Part shown: positions 42,690 to 52,637 of the stretch, piece after piece | Layout: each line of letters opens with the position of its first letter | Position numbering within the stretch: the first letter of the stretch is position 1 | Assembly (NCBI GenBank): GCA_913009825.1 | Contig: CAJVYQ010000013.1 | Coordinates: 1 to 64,000, forward strand | Length of the DNA: 64,000 nt | Source of the DNA: an uncultured Deferribacteres bacterium | GTDB taxonomy: Bacteria; Zhuqueibacterota; JdFR-76; DREG01 | Direction: 5' to 3' | The notes under the pieces: generated by a model | What the model was told of the DNA's origin: nothing | The model's input: only the letters and a program-made list of their open reading frames with translations | Database searches by the model: none | Made by a program: the position numbers and the translations under genes

Positions 42690-44453
42690 ATGAATATTTC
42701 CCTGCAAGATCAATATCAAAACCACCGGCAGCAACTGTTCAAACTTATCTCTGCTTTGTCTGATCTGCTTCCCGAAGGAAAACTGAAAGACAGAATACCG
42801 GTAATAAAAACCGCACTGCAAAAAGAAAAATTCCGTCTGGTGGTTTTAGGTCAATTCAAACGGGGCAAATCAACTTTCATCAATGCTCTGTTGGGGGCGC
42901 AGGTTCTGCCCACCGATGTGATCCCGGTCACGGCAGTGATCACGGAAATTCTGTTCGGTTCAACTCCGGCAGCCACCCTCTATTTCTGCGAAGGAGAACC
43001 CCGAACCATTGCAATCGACGATTTAAATAGATACATCACCGAAAGTGAAAATCCGGCCAACAAAAAAAATGTGGATAAAGTGGAAATTCGCTATCCGGCG
43101 CCTATCTTAAAAAAGGGACTGATTCTGGTCGATACGCCGGGCGTAGGCTCTATCCACGAACATAATTCGCGCCTGACACAGGAATATATCCCTCAGGTCG
43201 ATGTGGCAATTTTTCTCTTTTCTGCGGATCCGCCGTTGACTGAATTAGAGAAGAAATTCTTACAAACCATCTCTCCACTGGTACCGTATATCGAGTTCGT
43301 CCTGAATAAAAAAGATTATCTAAGCACAGACAATCTGAACCGGGTTCTCCGGTTCAATCAACAGGTACTGGAAGCGGTTCTCGGTATCGAACCGGAGATT
43401 TCTGCCATTTCCGCCCTCCGCGGACTGAAAGCGAAACTTGCCGCAAAAACCGAACAGAATAGCGGCCTGCCTCAACTACAGAAGAAATTGGATGAATTAC
43501 TTTTACGCAAGCGGGGTAAATACTTACTCATTTCAAACACCGACCGCTTGTTGCGCATCACCAGTGAATGGAAAAATCTGATTGAGATGGAACAAAAAGC
43601 AAAACTGCTCGGCGTTGAGCAATTGCAGGATAATCTAAAAAAATTCAACCGGTTTATAGCGGAGATCAGGAGGAATTCGGATCATCTGAAATTCTTACTG
43701 GAAGGTTTGAAAACACGGCTTCTGGAATCCTTTGATAAAGAAACTGCTGAATTTGCCAAAATGAAAACACCGGAAATGCTGAATAAAATCGGGCATTTTG
43801 TTGAAAATGAAGACGGTTTTTCCAAGAGAAAGCTCATGCAGCAAGTCGAGAAAAAAACGAATCATCTCATCGTTGATCAGTTCGAACCGTTCCGGCTGCT
43901 GATCGAGAAGGATATCCGGGAGGAATATACACGGGAAATTCAAGCTATCAACGGGGATGTGAACCGGATTGTGAAAGAAATTTACCGGTTTTCAGCCGAT
44001 CTGTTTCAAATTGCCCGCATGAAAGAGACGGAAGAGGAAATCTGGCAATATAAAAGTCGGTTTTACTACAAAACCTGGGATGCAATGACGGGATTGGACC
44101 TGCTGGAAAATACTTTCATGACATTTTTGCCGAGAAAGATTTTTTTGTTTTTGCAAAAAAGACATGTAAAAAAAGTAACGCCCGAAAAACTGGAACGCCA
44201 GTTCGGCAGGCTCCGTGCCGACTTGCTCTACCGGCTGCAGGACAATAATCGCCAGTACCTCTTTGAATTTCAGCGGATGATCGAACGAATCCAGGATGAA
44301 ATCACCCGCCTCATACAAAAACACGTGCGCCTGAAAGAAGCAGGAGAAACGGAATTACATCAATCGGAAGAAGAGCAGGAAAGGCTGTTGCAGAAGGCAG
44401 AACAACTGATTCGGGAGATGAGTGAAATAAAGAATTTTTGGACACAAGTTTAG
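42690..44453 (+). CDS. Dynamin-like GTPase under a fluoride riboswitch
   Basis: A 587-residue large GTPase of the bacterial dynamin family. G1 is GQFKRGKSTFINALLG (about residues 54-69), G2 includes the Thr in PVTAVIT, G3 is DTPGVGS, G4 is NKKD. The rest is long helices and coiled-coil segments (about 290-587) with a short hydrophobic, basic stretch near 475-490 (LENTFMTFLPRKIFLFLQKRHVKK) that could be a membrane-binding paddle. Family members remodel or protect membranes. GAGG lies eight bases before the ATG. Control by a fluoride riboswitch implies expression when fluoride enters the cell; membrane repair or reduced leakage of HF is a speculative role. Confidence 0.9.
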   Translation: MNISLQDQYQNHRQQLFKLISALSDLLPEGKLKDRIPVIKTALQKEKFRLVVLGQFKRGKSTFINALLGAQVLPTDVIPVTAVITEILFGSTPAATLYFCEGEPRTIAIDDLNRYITESENPANKKNVDKVEIRYPAPILKKGLILVDTPGVGSIHEHNSRLTQEYIPQVDVAIFLFSADPPLTELEKKFLQTISPLVPYIEFVLNKKDYLSTDNLNRVLRFNQQVLEAVLGIEPEISAISALRGLKAKLAAKTEQNSGLPQLQKKLDELLLRKRGKYLLISNTDRLLRITSEWKNLIEMEQKAKLLGVEQLQDNLKKFNRFIAEIRRNSDHLKFLLEGLKTRLLESFDKETAEFAKMKTPEMLNKIGHFVENEDGFSKRKLMQQVEKKTNHLIVDQFEPFRLLIEKDIREEYTREIQAINGDVNRIVKEIYRFSADLFQIARMKETEEEIWQYKSRFYYKTWDAMTGLDLLENTFMTFLPRKIFLFLQKRHVKKVTPEKLERQFGRLRADLLYRLQDNNRQYLFEFQRMIERIQDEITRLIQKHVRLKEAGETELHQSEEEQERLLQKAEQLIREMSEIKNFWTQV

Positions 44454-45009
44454 GGATTAATGGAATTCAGACCGGCGCAGAGTAAAAGTGTTTTTGATTT
44501 GTGGGGCTGCAGTGAGAAATTGGAAATTGGGTAATACTTTCGTTTTTACTGAAATCTGCGTCCTTTGCGCTCTCTGCGTCTCTGCGTTTTAGAGCGCCTG
44601 TTTTTTAACGATCGAGGCGCAGAAATATTGAAAAATTGGGTAACTATTCAACCCGCGAAACACACGAAATCATACGAATAGGACAAAATAGTTAACGATT
44701 CGCGTTTTTTAGCGATATTAGCGGGCAACCTGAATAGTTACTATGAATGTTAAGCAAAAATTTCATCCCGATCCCAATTTAAAATGGTTATATCAAATGA
44801 AACAGGTTTTGCGCTATCATCATTTAAATTAAGCAATTTACCTGTTTTTACGGTTGCTTTTGACACCGAACATATTTTTATTTTTCAGTGTAATTCCTGC
44901 CGGCGGTTAGGCAAATCGCCCTACAATCGCTCAATTCAGATAATACTAATCACCCTATTATTTCAAAATGCTAAATTTTCCCGGAATATTAAGTAACTAA
45001 TCCTCTCCC
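44454..45009. other. Repeat-rich intergenic region
   Basis: About 555 bp after the dynamin gene. It contains a CTCTGCGTCTCTGCGTT / ACGATCGAGGCGCAGA palindrome (44555-44625), a GCGAAACACACGAAATC / GATTCGCGTTTTTTAGCG palindrome with AACTATTC ends (44640-44742), and a partial family B element ending AATCGCTCAATTCAGAT (to 44941). No gene. Confidence 0.6.
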
Positions 45010-46434
45010 CTACCCGAAAATTGCCTTTAAAATATAATAAAACATGATCGCGCCGGCAGCACCTATCGGAATAGTAACTACCCAGGATATCATGATATTG
45101 GTTACAACCCGTAAATTGAGTGCGCCGATACCGCGCGCCAGTCCAACGCCCAATACACCGCCAACCAAGGTATGAGTTGTGCTGATTGGAATACCTAATT
45201 TGGAAGCGATAACAATTGTAGACGCCGTCGCAAATTCCGCACTGAAGCCTCGCGTGGGTGTCAGTTCGGTAATCTTTTTACCAATGGTGATCATCACCCG
45301 CCAGCCCCAGGTAGCCAATCCGAAGACAATGCCGATTCCGCCTAAACCCAAAACCCAGAGTGGCACGGCAGTCTTCATACCGACTAATCCTGTCTGCAAA
45401 ATAGAAATGACCGCGGCTATAGGACCTACCGCATTTGCCACATCATTGGCACCGTGAGCAAAAGCAACAAAGCCGGCACTTAAAATTTGCAAATAAACAA
45501 AGATGCGTTCAACCACTTTGTATTCCTGATTGTTGTTTTCATCAACAACCTCATTCGTTACCTCGACATTTGTTTCTTCCAATTCGGCGAGAATATGCGA
45601 AACTTTTTCTTTTAATTCCCCTTTGGCATTTTCAGAAATCTTGTTTAGTTTGTTAATCACTTTAGGTAACGCCTGCATAACTTTTGCCGGTTGTTTTACC
45701 ATCACCACCGCTTTCCTTTCCAACGGTTTAATACGCCGCACTAACAAAGTACTAATCGCCGAAGCCATAGCGCCGATTCCTATAGCAACCAACGTTGCTT
45801 CCCCAAATCCCATATCCAGTTTGAGATTCTTAAGTCCCTTAAACACCATCGCCAGGGTGAGGACAAAAAACACAAGAAAAACGATAACCGGCGTAATCTT
45901 TTTAGCGGCGGTAATAGGATCATCATTGTAAAATATAAGCCGCCTTATGGCACTGAAAGTGAGAAAAGCAACCGTCCCGCTCAACAACGGAGAGGCAACC
46001 CAACTCATTACAATAGATACTACTTCCGACCAGTCGGCAGCCTGAACTCCGCCGTACATCACGCCAAATCCCAGAACGGCCCCCACAATGGAATGGGTAG
46101 TGGAAACAGGCCAGCCAAAATAGGAGGCAATCTGCAGCCAAATAGCAGCGGCTAAAAGCGCGCCGATCATACCAAAAACCAGATCTAGCGGATTCCCGGT
46201 GAATATTTCCGGACTAATAATTCCCTTTCGAATGGTCTCCGAAACATGGGTGCCGACGAAAAAAGCCCCCATAAATTCTAAAATTGCCGCCAGGATTACG
46301 GCGCGTTTCACGGTAAGCGCTCCCGAACCGACCGATGTTCCCATTGCGTTCGCTACATCATTTGCCCCAACGCTCCATGCCATATAAAAACCGCTGGCAA
46401 CAACAATAATCATTAAAATGGTTTCAACCGACAT
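45010..46434 (-). CDS. pit: PiT family inorganic phosphate transporter
   Basis: A 474-residue membrane protein of the PiT family (PF01384). Both halves carry the family signature: GANDVANAMGTSVGSGALT at about residues 23-41 and HGANDVANAVGPIAAV near 330. WPVSTTHSIVGAVLGFGV and IPISTTHTLVGGVLGVGLARG are the paired helix motifs. A charged cytoplasmic loop (about 225-310) separates the halves. It transports phosphate as a metal complex with protons or Na+. The partner gene of the DUF47 family lies upstream on the same strand, separated by two repeat elements. Confidence 0.94.
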   Translation of the reverse strand: MSVETILMIIVVASGFYMAWSVGANDVANAMGTSVGSGALTVKRAVILAAILEFMGAFFVGTHVSETIRKGIISPEIFTGNPLDLVFGMIGALLAAAIWLQIASYFGWPVSTTHSIVGAVLGFGVMYGGVQAADWSEVVSIVMSWVASPLLSGTVAFLTFSAIRRLIFYNDDPITAAKKITPVIVFLVFFVLTLAMVFKGLKNLKLDMGFGEATLVAIGIGAMASAISTLLVRRIKPLERKAVVMVKQPAKVMQALPKVINKLNKISENAKGELKEKVSHILAELEETNVEVTNEVVDENNNQEYKVVERIFVYLQILSAGFVAFAHGANDVANAVGPIAAVISILQTGLVGMKTAVPLWVLGLGGIGIVFGLATWGWRVMITIGKKITELTPTRGFSAEFATASTIVIASKLGIPISTTHTLVGGVLGVGLARGIGALNLRVVTNIMISWVVTIPIGAAGAIMFYYILKAIFG

Positions 46435-46745
46435 TTATTTCCTCTGAATATTTTAATGTAACCACTCAGGCAAACTTATTATTTGATGTGCAAGAAGCCT
46501 TCGACTGAGTTCATCCCGAGCCTGACGAAGGGCTCAGGATAAACTCAGTCGAAGCGTGATCATAACTAATTCCTGAGTAATTACAATTTAATCTACATTC
46601 CATAAAATCGAAATCACTTATTTAGCGCCTGAACGAAAACCCCATTTTTCCGTCATTCCCGCCGTACCCGAGGCAGACAGGCGAAAGCGGCCTGCCCGCC
46701 GCAGGAATGACGTTTTTTACTATTTTCATAGTTTTCGGACAGACT
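46435..46745. other. Repeats inserted between pit and its partner gene
   Basis: About 310 bp. It contains a perfect-armed palindrome GCCTTCGACTGAGTT / AACTCAGTCGAAGC (46498-46558) with an inner AGCCTGACGAAGGGCTC hairpin, and a GTCATTCCCGCC...GCAGGAATGAC element ending TTCGGACAGACTC (46625-46748). No gene. Confidence 0.65.
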
Positions 46746-47420
46746 CTATTTAAGGTCCAACATCATTCTCACACGGTTCGCAATCTTTTCCGAAATATCC
46801 GAAATATTGGTTAATGTTTGTAAAATTGAGATATAAAGATAGAATTCATTATAAGCAATTTTATCATCCAGGTTATATAATTTCTTCAAGAGTTTCCTTT
46901 GCATAACATCAATTTCATGTTCGGTGAATTCAACATCAGAAACCATGTGGCGCACTTTTTCCGCTTCCTTACCGCCAAACGATGTTTCCAGCAGCTCATC
47001 CATCCGGCGGATAATTCTGTGCGTCTGATTAAACGCCTCGATATTTTTTGTCAAAATCATCTTTACATCGGCTTCCAGACTTTTAACCGGTTCGAGCTTT
47101 TTCAGGGAAAATAACACACCCACATCCTCGGCTTTGTCCGCAATGGTATCCTGTAAAGCAAGAATTTCCAACAGGTCGGCGCGGTTCACCGGCATAAAGA
47201 GTCCTTTGGGCAGGTTGTTCCGAATCTCATTTTTGGTGATATCTGCTTCGTGTTCCAGATCGGAAAGATCTTCAACAATTTTATTGATTGCCTTAAAATC
47301 CTTTTCGAAATAGGCCGAGACCAATTCCTCCATTTTCACCACACAGGCAGAAACTCTTTCCATGTGGGTCTGTAACGCCGAGAACGGAGACCGCGAAAAC
47401 AGTTTATTAAGTACACTCAT
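46746..47420 (-). CDS. DUF47/PhoU-like partner of the phosphate transporter
   Basis: A 224-residue all-helical protein of the DUF47 family (TIGR00153-like), related to PhoU. The acidic metal-binding motifs are visible: DLEHEADITKNEI, LQDTIADKAEDVG, and VEFTEHEIDVMQ. These proteins are commonly encoded with Pit transporters and modulate them. Here the operon order (DUF47 then pit) is kept, though repeats occupy the space between the two genes. Confidence 0.9.
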   Translation of the reverse strand: MSVLNKLFSRSPFSALQTHMERVSACVVKMEELVSAYFEKDFKAINKIVEDLSDLEHEADITKNEIRNNLPKGLFMPVNRADLLEILALQDTIADKAEDVGVLFSLKKLEPVKSLEADVKMILTKNIEAFNQTHRIIRRMDELLETSFGGKEAEKVRHMVSDVEFTEHEIDVMQRKLLKKLYNLDDKIAYNEFYLYISILQTLTNISDISEKIANRVRMMLDLK

Positions 47421-47732
47421 ATAATTTCCTCCAAATAATGACTTAATTTTTGCTTCTTGTCAAACAAATTGTTGCCGTGTAATATAAGGATTTTATGAAA
47501 AAAATCCATAAAATATTTTAAACCGGATTAAATAGTTTTCAGGATTGTCATCTAATAATGAGAACCGGTCCAAATAGTTTCTGTCCGAAAATACTTACAA
47601 TATTGTCATTCCGGCCTGTCTGCACAGGCAGGCAATCTTTAAGCCGCCTGCCTGTTGCAGACAAGGAATCTACTTTAGGGCAGCAATGGATTCCCGCTAA
47701 AAGCATGCGGGAATGACAAGTTCGGACAAACA
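47421..47732. other. Intergenic region with a chain of palindromes
   Basis: About 310 bp. A GTCTGTCCGAAAATACTT element (47578-47725) contains GGCCTGTCTGCACAGGCAGGC, GCCGCCTGCCTGTTGCAGAC and ends GGGAATGACAAGTTCGGACAAACAC. It closely matches the element at 34030-34150. No gene. Confidence 0.65.
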
Positions 47733-48092
47733 CTAAATAATTTCCCTTTTACTGAAAAGCAATTCAATCAGCATAACAAAAACATAAATGCCGGCTATCC
47801 CAAAAAGTGTATTTATTTGCGTCTGCCGGAGATAAACAATCAATGTGGAAACCGTAGCACTCATAAGAAGAATACCCAAACCAACAAGGCTAAAAGCGCT
47901 TTTTGTCTTCTTCCGTAATTTAAGACTTGCCGGTGAAACACCGATGGAGTCCAATAAAAAAGTTATGCTGGAGAAAGCGGCAATGGTCTCCAAACCGTTG
48001 AACAGATTGAAGAGTAAAGCCGGAAGGGTCAAAACAACGATGAAGATCCAGGGCACATTAGTTCGGCTGCGCAGTGAAAAGGCCTGCGGCAT
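47733..48092 (-). pseudogene. C-terminal fragment of a second amino-acid permease
   Basis: The translation from 48092 (MPQAFSLRSRTNVPWIFIVVLTLPALLF...) corresponds to the part of an APC-superfamily permease after the eighth helix, where intact transporters read GELPKAF...VPW. About four membrane helices follow to the stop at 47733. The first eight helices are missing, and the fragment lies immediately behind an intact permease, with overlapping frames. It looks like the remainder of a duplicated permease gene after deletion. Confidence 0.6.
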
Positions 48093-48120
48093 TTTTTTTA
48101 TTTCAACCGATAAAATTTGC

Positions 48121-49443
48121 CTATGGGGTGCTTGTTTGAATGGTTCTTTTCCTGATGCGTTGCATGTAAACTTCAATCAAAAAGGAGAATAACAGAAACC
48201 CTGCTAATAAATAGAGCACAACGGGATTTGAACCTGCCAGTTTGTAAATAAAGATCACCATCACTGTAAAATTAGTAAGCAGGGCAAACAAAACAATTGT
48301 CTTCGATGCTCCTGTTTCCGCAGTCAGGTTTCTGAGATGACCCAAATGGACCATGGAATAGACAATGAGATAGACAACACTACCCAAATACGCGATACGG
48401 GAGAGATCCAGAAAATTGGCAATTAAAAGAATCAGAACCGTTGTAGTAAACAGTCCTTCCGTACCGGCACGCCAAAGTTTTTTTGCTTCGAATGCAGGCA
48501 GCTCACCGTCTTTTGCCAGAAGGTAGGTCATGTTTGTAGTACTGTATAAATTTGCATTGATGCTGGATGAAGCCGACAGTAATGCCGCAATTGAAATGAT
48601 GGTAAATCCCCATTGTCCGAAGACAGGTTTTGCGGCCTCTGCCATGGCGTAATCTTTAGTGCGGATGATATCTGCTAAAGGAAGGTTACCGAATACAGTC
48701 AGCGCTGCGCCGACATAAATCAGCAAAACAATGAGGATTGCCCCGTACAACGCCCGCGGTAAAGTTTTGTCCGGGTCAGACATGTCTTCCACCGTATTGG
48801 TTATAACGCCAAAACCGTGATATGCCAGCAAACAGATGGCAACCGTACTTAATGTACCGAAAACCGTTGAACCGCCGTGCTGCAAAGAGAGCAATTCAGG
48901 TTTAATAAAAAACATTCCACTCAATATAAACGCTGCCAAAATAGACACTTTGACGATGACAATAAATCTCTCCACACACCCGACAATTTCAGACCCCATG
49001 AAATTGATACCGGACAACACAACAATAACAAAGGTGGTAAAAATATTTACACAAAAACCGGACGACTGGCAAGAAAAAAGCGCCGCTGCATAACTGCCGA
49101 AGGCCCGCGCCACCATTGCCATGACGATGACAACGGAAAAATAGAGGATAATGGAAAGCACACCGGTTGTATACCCGGCGCCGTAACTTTGGGCAAGATA
49201 CTCTACAATCCCTCCGGCGGAAGGATACCGAACACCAAGTTTTGCGTACGAGTACCCGGATAGCAAAGAAATCAATCCGGCAATAATAAAAGCGATATAA
49301 ACAGCATTCCCTGCCGCCGATCCGGCCTGCCCCATCAGGGCAAAAATACCGGCGCCTACCATCGCTCCTACGCCCATGGAAATGGCCGCCGTTAGTGACA
49401 TTACAGGAGCTTTTCCGCTTACTTTTGGGGTTGTTGTAGTCAT
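48121..49443 (-). CDS. APC superfamily amino-acid permease
   Basis: A 440-residue transporter with about twelve membrane helices. The first helix has the typical unwound segment GVGAMVGAGIFALMGQAG (about residues 24-41); helix 6 region LLAYHGFGVITNTVEDMSDPDKTLPRAL is characteristic of amino-acid/polyamine permeases. The cytoplasmic loop YLLAKDGELPAFEAKKLW follows helix 8. Substrate is not predictable; amino acid or polyamine. It is complete, in contrast to the permease fragment just downstream. Confidence 0.88.
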   Translation of the reverse strand: MTTTTPKVSGKAPVMSLTAAISMGVGAMVGAGIFALMGQAGSAAGNAVYIAFIIAGLISLLSGYSYAKLGVRYPSAGGIVEYLAQSYGAGYTTGVLSIILYFSVVIVMAMVARAFGSYAAALFSCQSSGFCVNIFTTFVIVVLSGINFMGSEIVGCVERFIVIVKVSILAAFILSGMFFIKPELLSLQHGGSTVFGTLSTVAICLLAYHGFGVITNTVEDMSDPDKTLPRALYGAILIVLLIYVGAALTVFGNLPLADIIRTKDYAMAEAAKPVFGQWGFTIISIAALLSASSSINANLYSTTNMTYLLAKDGELPAFEAKKLWRAGTEGLFTTTVLILLIANFLDLSRIAYLGSVVYLIVYSMVHLGHLRNLTAETGASKTIVLFALLTNFTVMVIFIYKLAGSNPVVLYLLAGFLLFSFLIEVYMQRIRKRTIQTSTP

Positions 49444-49513
49444 CGATTCGTCCTATTTAGTTTTATTTATCAAAGCGGATTTGACCATTGCTCTGTCAAA
49501 TCATTCATTTTTT

Positions 49514-49631
49514 TTATACTTTAGCTCTTTGAAAAATAACAATTATCAAGTGACCTGTCTGCACAGGCAGGCCGCTTAAAGCATGTGGAAATGACAACAT
49601 AGTGTGTCGTTTCAAAAAACTAAAGTGTTAC
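49514..49631. repeat. Short element with ACTTTAG ends beside a CTCTGCG repeat
   Basis: Left end TTTATACTTTAGCTCTTTGAA and right end TTCAAAAAACTAAAGTGTTAC (each within 21 bases) are inverted relatives of the composite-element ends at 21071 and 30220. The interior has GACCTGTCTGCACAGGCAGGC. Next to it, at 49685-49715, is CTCTGCGTCCTCTGCGCCTCTGCG, which touches the truncated MlaE gene. Confidence 0.5.
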
Positions 49632-49714
49632 GAAAAACGGAGTTTTGGGTCGGGAACTAAATTGTTGGCGACAATTTTCAGTTCCAATTTCTCTGCGTCC
49701 TCTGCGCCTCTGCG

Positions 49715-50158
49715 TTAAAAACAGGGCATCACCAAAAATTCAACCGGATCGATGGCCATCGTGCACAGGGCGTCAATCTGTTCGGTCACTTTCATGGCGC
49801 CCAATTCGGAGGCGATTCCGGAAGCGACACGACCGGCCAAAATCAAACCGGTAACAACCGGACCCATTTCCAATAAGATGGAACGCAGAATTAACCCTCC
49901 TTCCACCCAGGCAGGGGTAGTGGAACTGATCTGGGTACCTATCTGCACTCCCAAAACCAGGCCCATAAACATGGAAGTGATGACAATAATTGGCAATGAA
50001 TACCGGCCGATATAGATAAATTGTTCAATTACTTGTGGAATATAGGTGTGGACTTTTCTGAAAGAAAGTATTGATTTTAAAAAGAGAAGGGTTAATTTTC
50101 CGTAAAATTCAAAAAATTGCACCGTGGCATAACCGATATGTCGGATCATATTTAACAT
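49715..50158 (-). pseudogene. MlaE-family ABC permease, 3' truncated at a repeat
   Basis: The 147 residues match the N-terminal and middle part of MlaE-type lipid ABC permeases: the amphipathic start (FFEFYGKLTLLFLKSI), LPIIVITSMFMGLVLGVQ, ILLEMGPVVTGLILAGRVASGIASELGAMKVTEQIDAL and ALCTMAIDPVEFLVMP. Intact members are about 250 residues, so the last three helices are missing. The frame ends in VMPCF where the coding sequence meets a CTCTGCGCCTCTGCG repeat (49685-49715). Truncation at a repeat boundary suggests that the repeat arrived or recombined there. The gene's usual partners (ATPase, MCE-domain protein) are absent. Confidence 0.72.
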
Positions 50159-50527
50159 TCAGATCGCAATTTTTTCTATTTTTAACATCCTGAGGAACCT
50201 GGCTATTCTATAAACTCGATAAAATTTGAACGGAGTGAATTTTCTGCTTTTAAGCCTGATTTTATTACCACTCCGGTTTGATCTCTTGTAATTGTCCCTA
50301 ATATAGAAAAACGATTGACGAAAGTCAATTCATTTAAAAATTTGGCCTGAATTATTCATGAATTTTTACCACAAAGGCACCCCGCCTGCATTGGGCAGGC
50401 AAAACACAAAGAAACAATAGGTTAGAAAATATAATTTAACTTCAAACTCAGTTTTATATTAATAATTTGTAACTACTCAGGTATGCTTCATTAATTAACT
50501 GCAATCACGCTTCGACTTCACTCAGCA
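50159..50527. other. Intergenic region, little content
   Basis: About 370 bp between the MlaE remnant and the kinase pseudogene. It is AT-rich, includes CACAAAGGCACCCCGCCTGC and GGTATGCTTCATTAATT, and carries an imperfect ATCACGCTTCGACTTCACTCAG segment that resembles the arms of the element at 46498-46558. No gene. Confidence 0.5.
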
Positions 50528-52625
50528 ATGAATATCTATTCTCTGCCTGCAATCATTTCATTCACCATAAATTTCAGCATTGCTCTTATTGTTCTGCCGG
50601 ATAACCCTGAATCGCTGCTTAACCGCTTGTTTGCAGCTTTCATATTCAGTTTTGCTGTCCGGAATCTGTCGGAAGTTTTGCTTTTGAACAGCTCATCACG
50701 GTAGGGGACGCTGTCAGGCGCGCAGATTCTGTACCGTGTCATCTTTCCGGCGCCCGTTTTTTTGTCGTTGTCGCTTTCCTGTTTCCCAAAAATTATGCTC
50801 CCCGGACGACGCAGCGGCCACTTTTCTATATTCTTGTCTTTGCGATTTCCATCCTCATTCGCAGTTTTTCATTCCCGGTATTTCAGATCGAACTTTTCCG
50901 TCTGAACAATACATTGAATTTTTACTACTACCGGCTGAAATACTCTCTGCAACCGGCATTTTTGATGTTGCTTCTCACCTCGCTTGGTTACATGATTTGG
51001 GGCACTGTTATACTAACGAAAAAGCTTCGCCGGCTGCGTACAGTACGGCAGAAAAATCAAGCTCTATTTCTGTTAGTCGGAATTTTAATCATTTTCACCC
51101 TATTTGTTTCTATCAATGCCGGACAAACCATATTGGAGAAGAGAATATCTTTCTATTTTCTGTCTACCATTTTAACTTTTTTAATCAGCCTGTTTTTCAT
51201 GTCGGCTGTGCTTCAATATCGTATTTTTCAGGCTACACGCATCATTCGCAGTGGAATTATCTATTCTCTTCTGTCCACATTCGCACTGGCGATCTACTTT
51301 TTCATCATCAAATATTTAAGTGAAGGGCTCACCGATTTTTTCCAAATTGATTCAAATATATTAACCGCCTTAATCATCATCATTCTAATCTTCTTCATAC
51401 ATCCGCTGGAAAAACGGATTCAGTATGTTGTGGATATTCTGTTAAAACGAAACACGCAGCAGTATCGCCATCATTTTTATCAATTGTCCCATGAACTGCT
51501 GACCTACATGCAGCCCGACGTTTTTTTCCATAAGATTGACCGGTTTCTGATGAAAAACTTTAATACGGAAAAAATTGTGGTTTTTCTGTACAACGAGAAA
51601 GATGATTCTTTTCGGGAAATCATGCACGGCGATGTCTATGAACCGATTCCGGCTAACGCCAGGTTCATAAAACAGCTTTTTCAGCGAAGAGGCGCCGTAG
51701 AATTTTATGACCTTAATCACGCCGGGTTGAATGAGCATCTGCTTCATGTTTTGTAAAAAAATAAAATCCGCCTCGTTTTACCTTTAATCTTTGAAAAAAA
51801 ACTGCTGGCCATTATTTTTATCGCCATCAAAAGACACGGCAGAGATTATTCCGAAGAAGATCTGGAAATTTTAGCCATTTTCGCCAATGAAGTCTCCATC
51901 GCCTTTCACCGGAACGAAATCATTGAGAAATTGCGGGAAGAGGACAAGCGCAGCTTTCATTTGCAAAAATTAGCTTCTCTGGGCCGACTGACGGCCGGCG
52001 TTGCTCACGAAATCCGCAATCCGTTGAACACCATCTCCACCGCGGTGGAGACTCTGCAAAATAAAAAATTGCACGAAAGTATATTATTGATGAAGTGAAA
52101 CGTCTCAATCGTATTTTAAAAGATTTTCTGAATTTATCAAAATATCACCAACCCAAACTGGAATTGATTAATATTTCCAATCTGTTAGATCGCATCATAC
52201 TGACACTGGAAGAACGCAGTCCCTCCGGATTGACATTTAAAAAGAACGGTCAGATTACGACACCATTTTTCTGTGATGCAGATTATCTGCATTAATTATT
52301 GCTGAATTTAGGGATTAACGCCGTGGATGCCGTGATGGAACGCTGCAAAAAAGAAACATCTTTCTCCTGCCGGGACGGAAAAGTGGAATTCATATTCGGT
52401 AAACAGGGCAACCGGATAATCATCGGAGTAGCAGACAACGGAATTCAAATTTCCGAGGCAAACAAAGATAGCATTTTTGATCCGTTTTTTACAACCAAGG
52501 AACAGGGTACCGGCCTGGGGCTTTCCATTGTTCACAATATTGTGGCATCCCTCAATGGCCACATCGATTTTTCTACCACACCTGAAGAAACCAGGTTTGT
52601 TGTAACGTTACCTGACAGAGAGTAA
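50528..52625 (+). pseudogene. Membrane histidine kinase (PrsK-like layout), multiply broken
   Basis: Concatenating frames gives a complete kinase: a polytopic membrane N-terminus (MNIYSLPAIISFTINFSIALIVL from 50528, continuing to about 51420), a GAF-like domain (about 51460-51900), HisKA with GVAHEIRNPLNTIS, and HATPase_c with LLLNLGINAVDAV, GVADNGI and GTGLGLSIVHNI. Lesions: TAG at 50702-50704; a frame change at the T-run near 50757; TAA at 51754-51756; a small deletion with frame change near 52080; TAA at 52293-52295. Codon-level identity is otherwise well kept, so decay is recent. The arrangement resembles the kinase of exosortase (PEP-CTERM) systems, but that link is tentative. Confidence 0.85.
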
Positions 52626-52637
52626 ACAGGAGCAACG

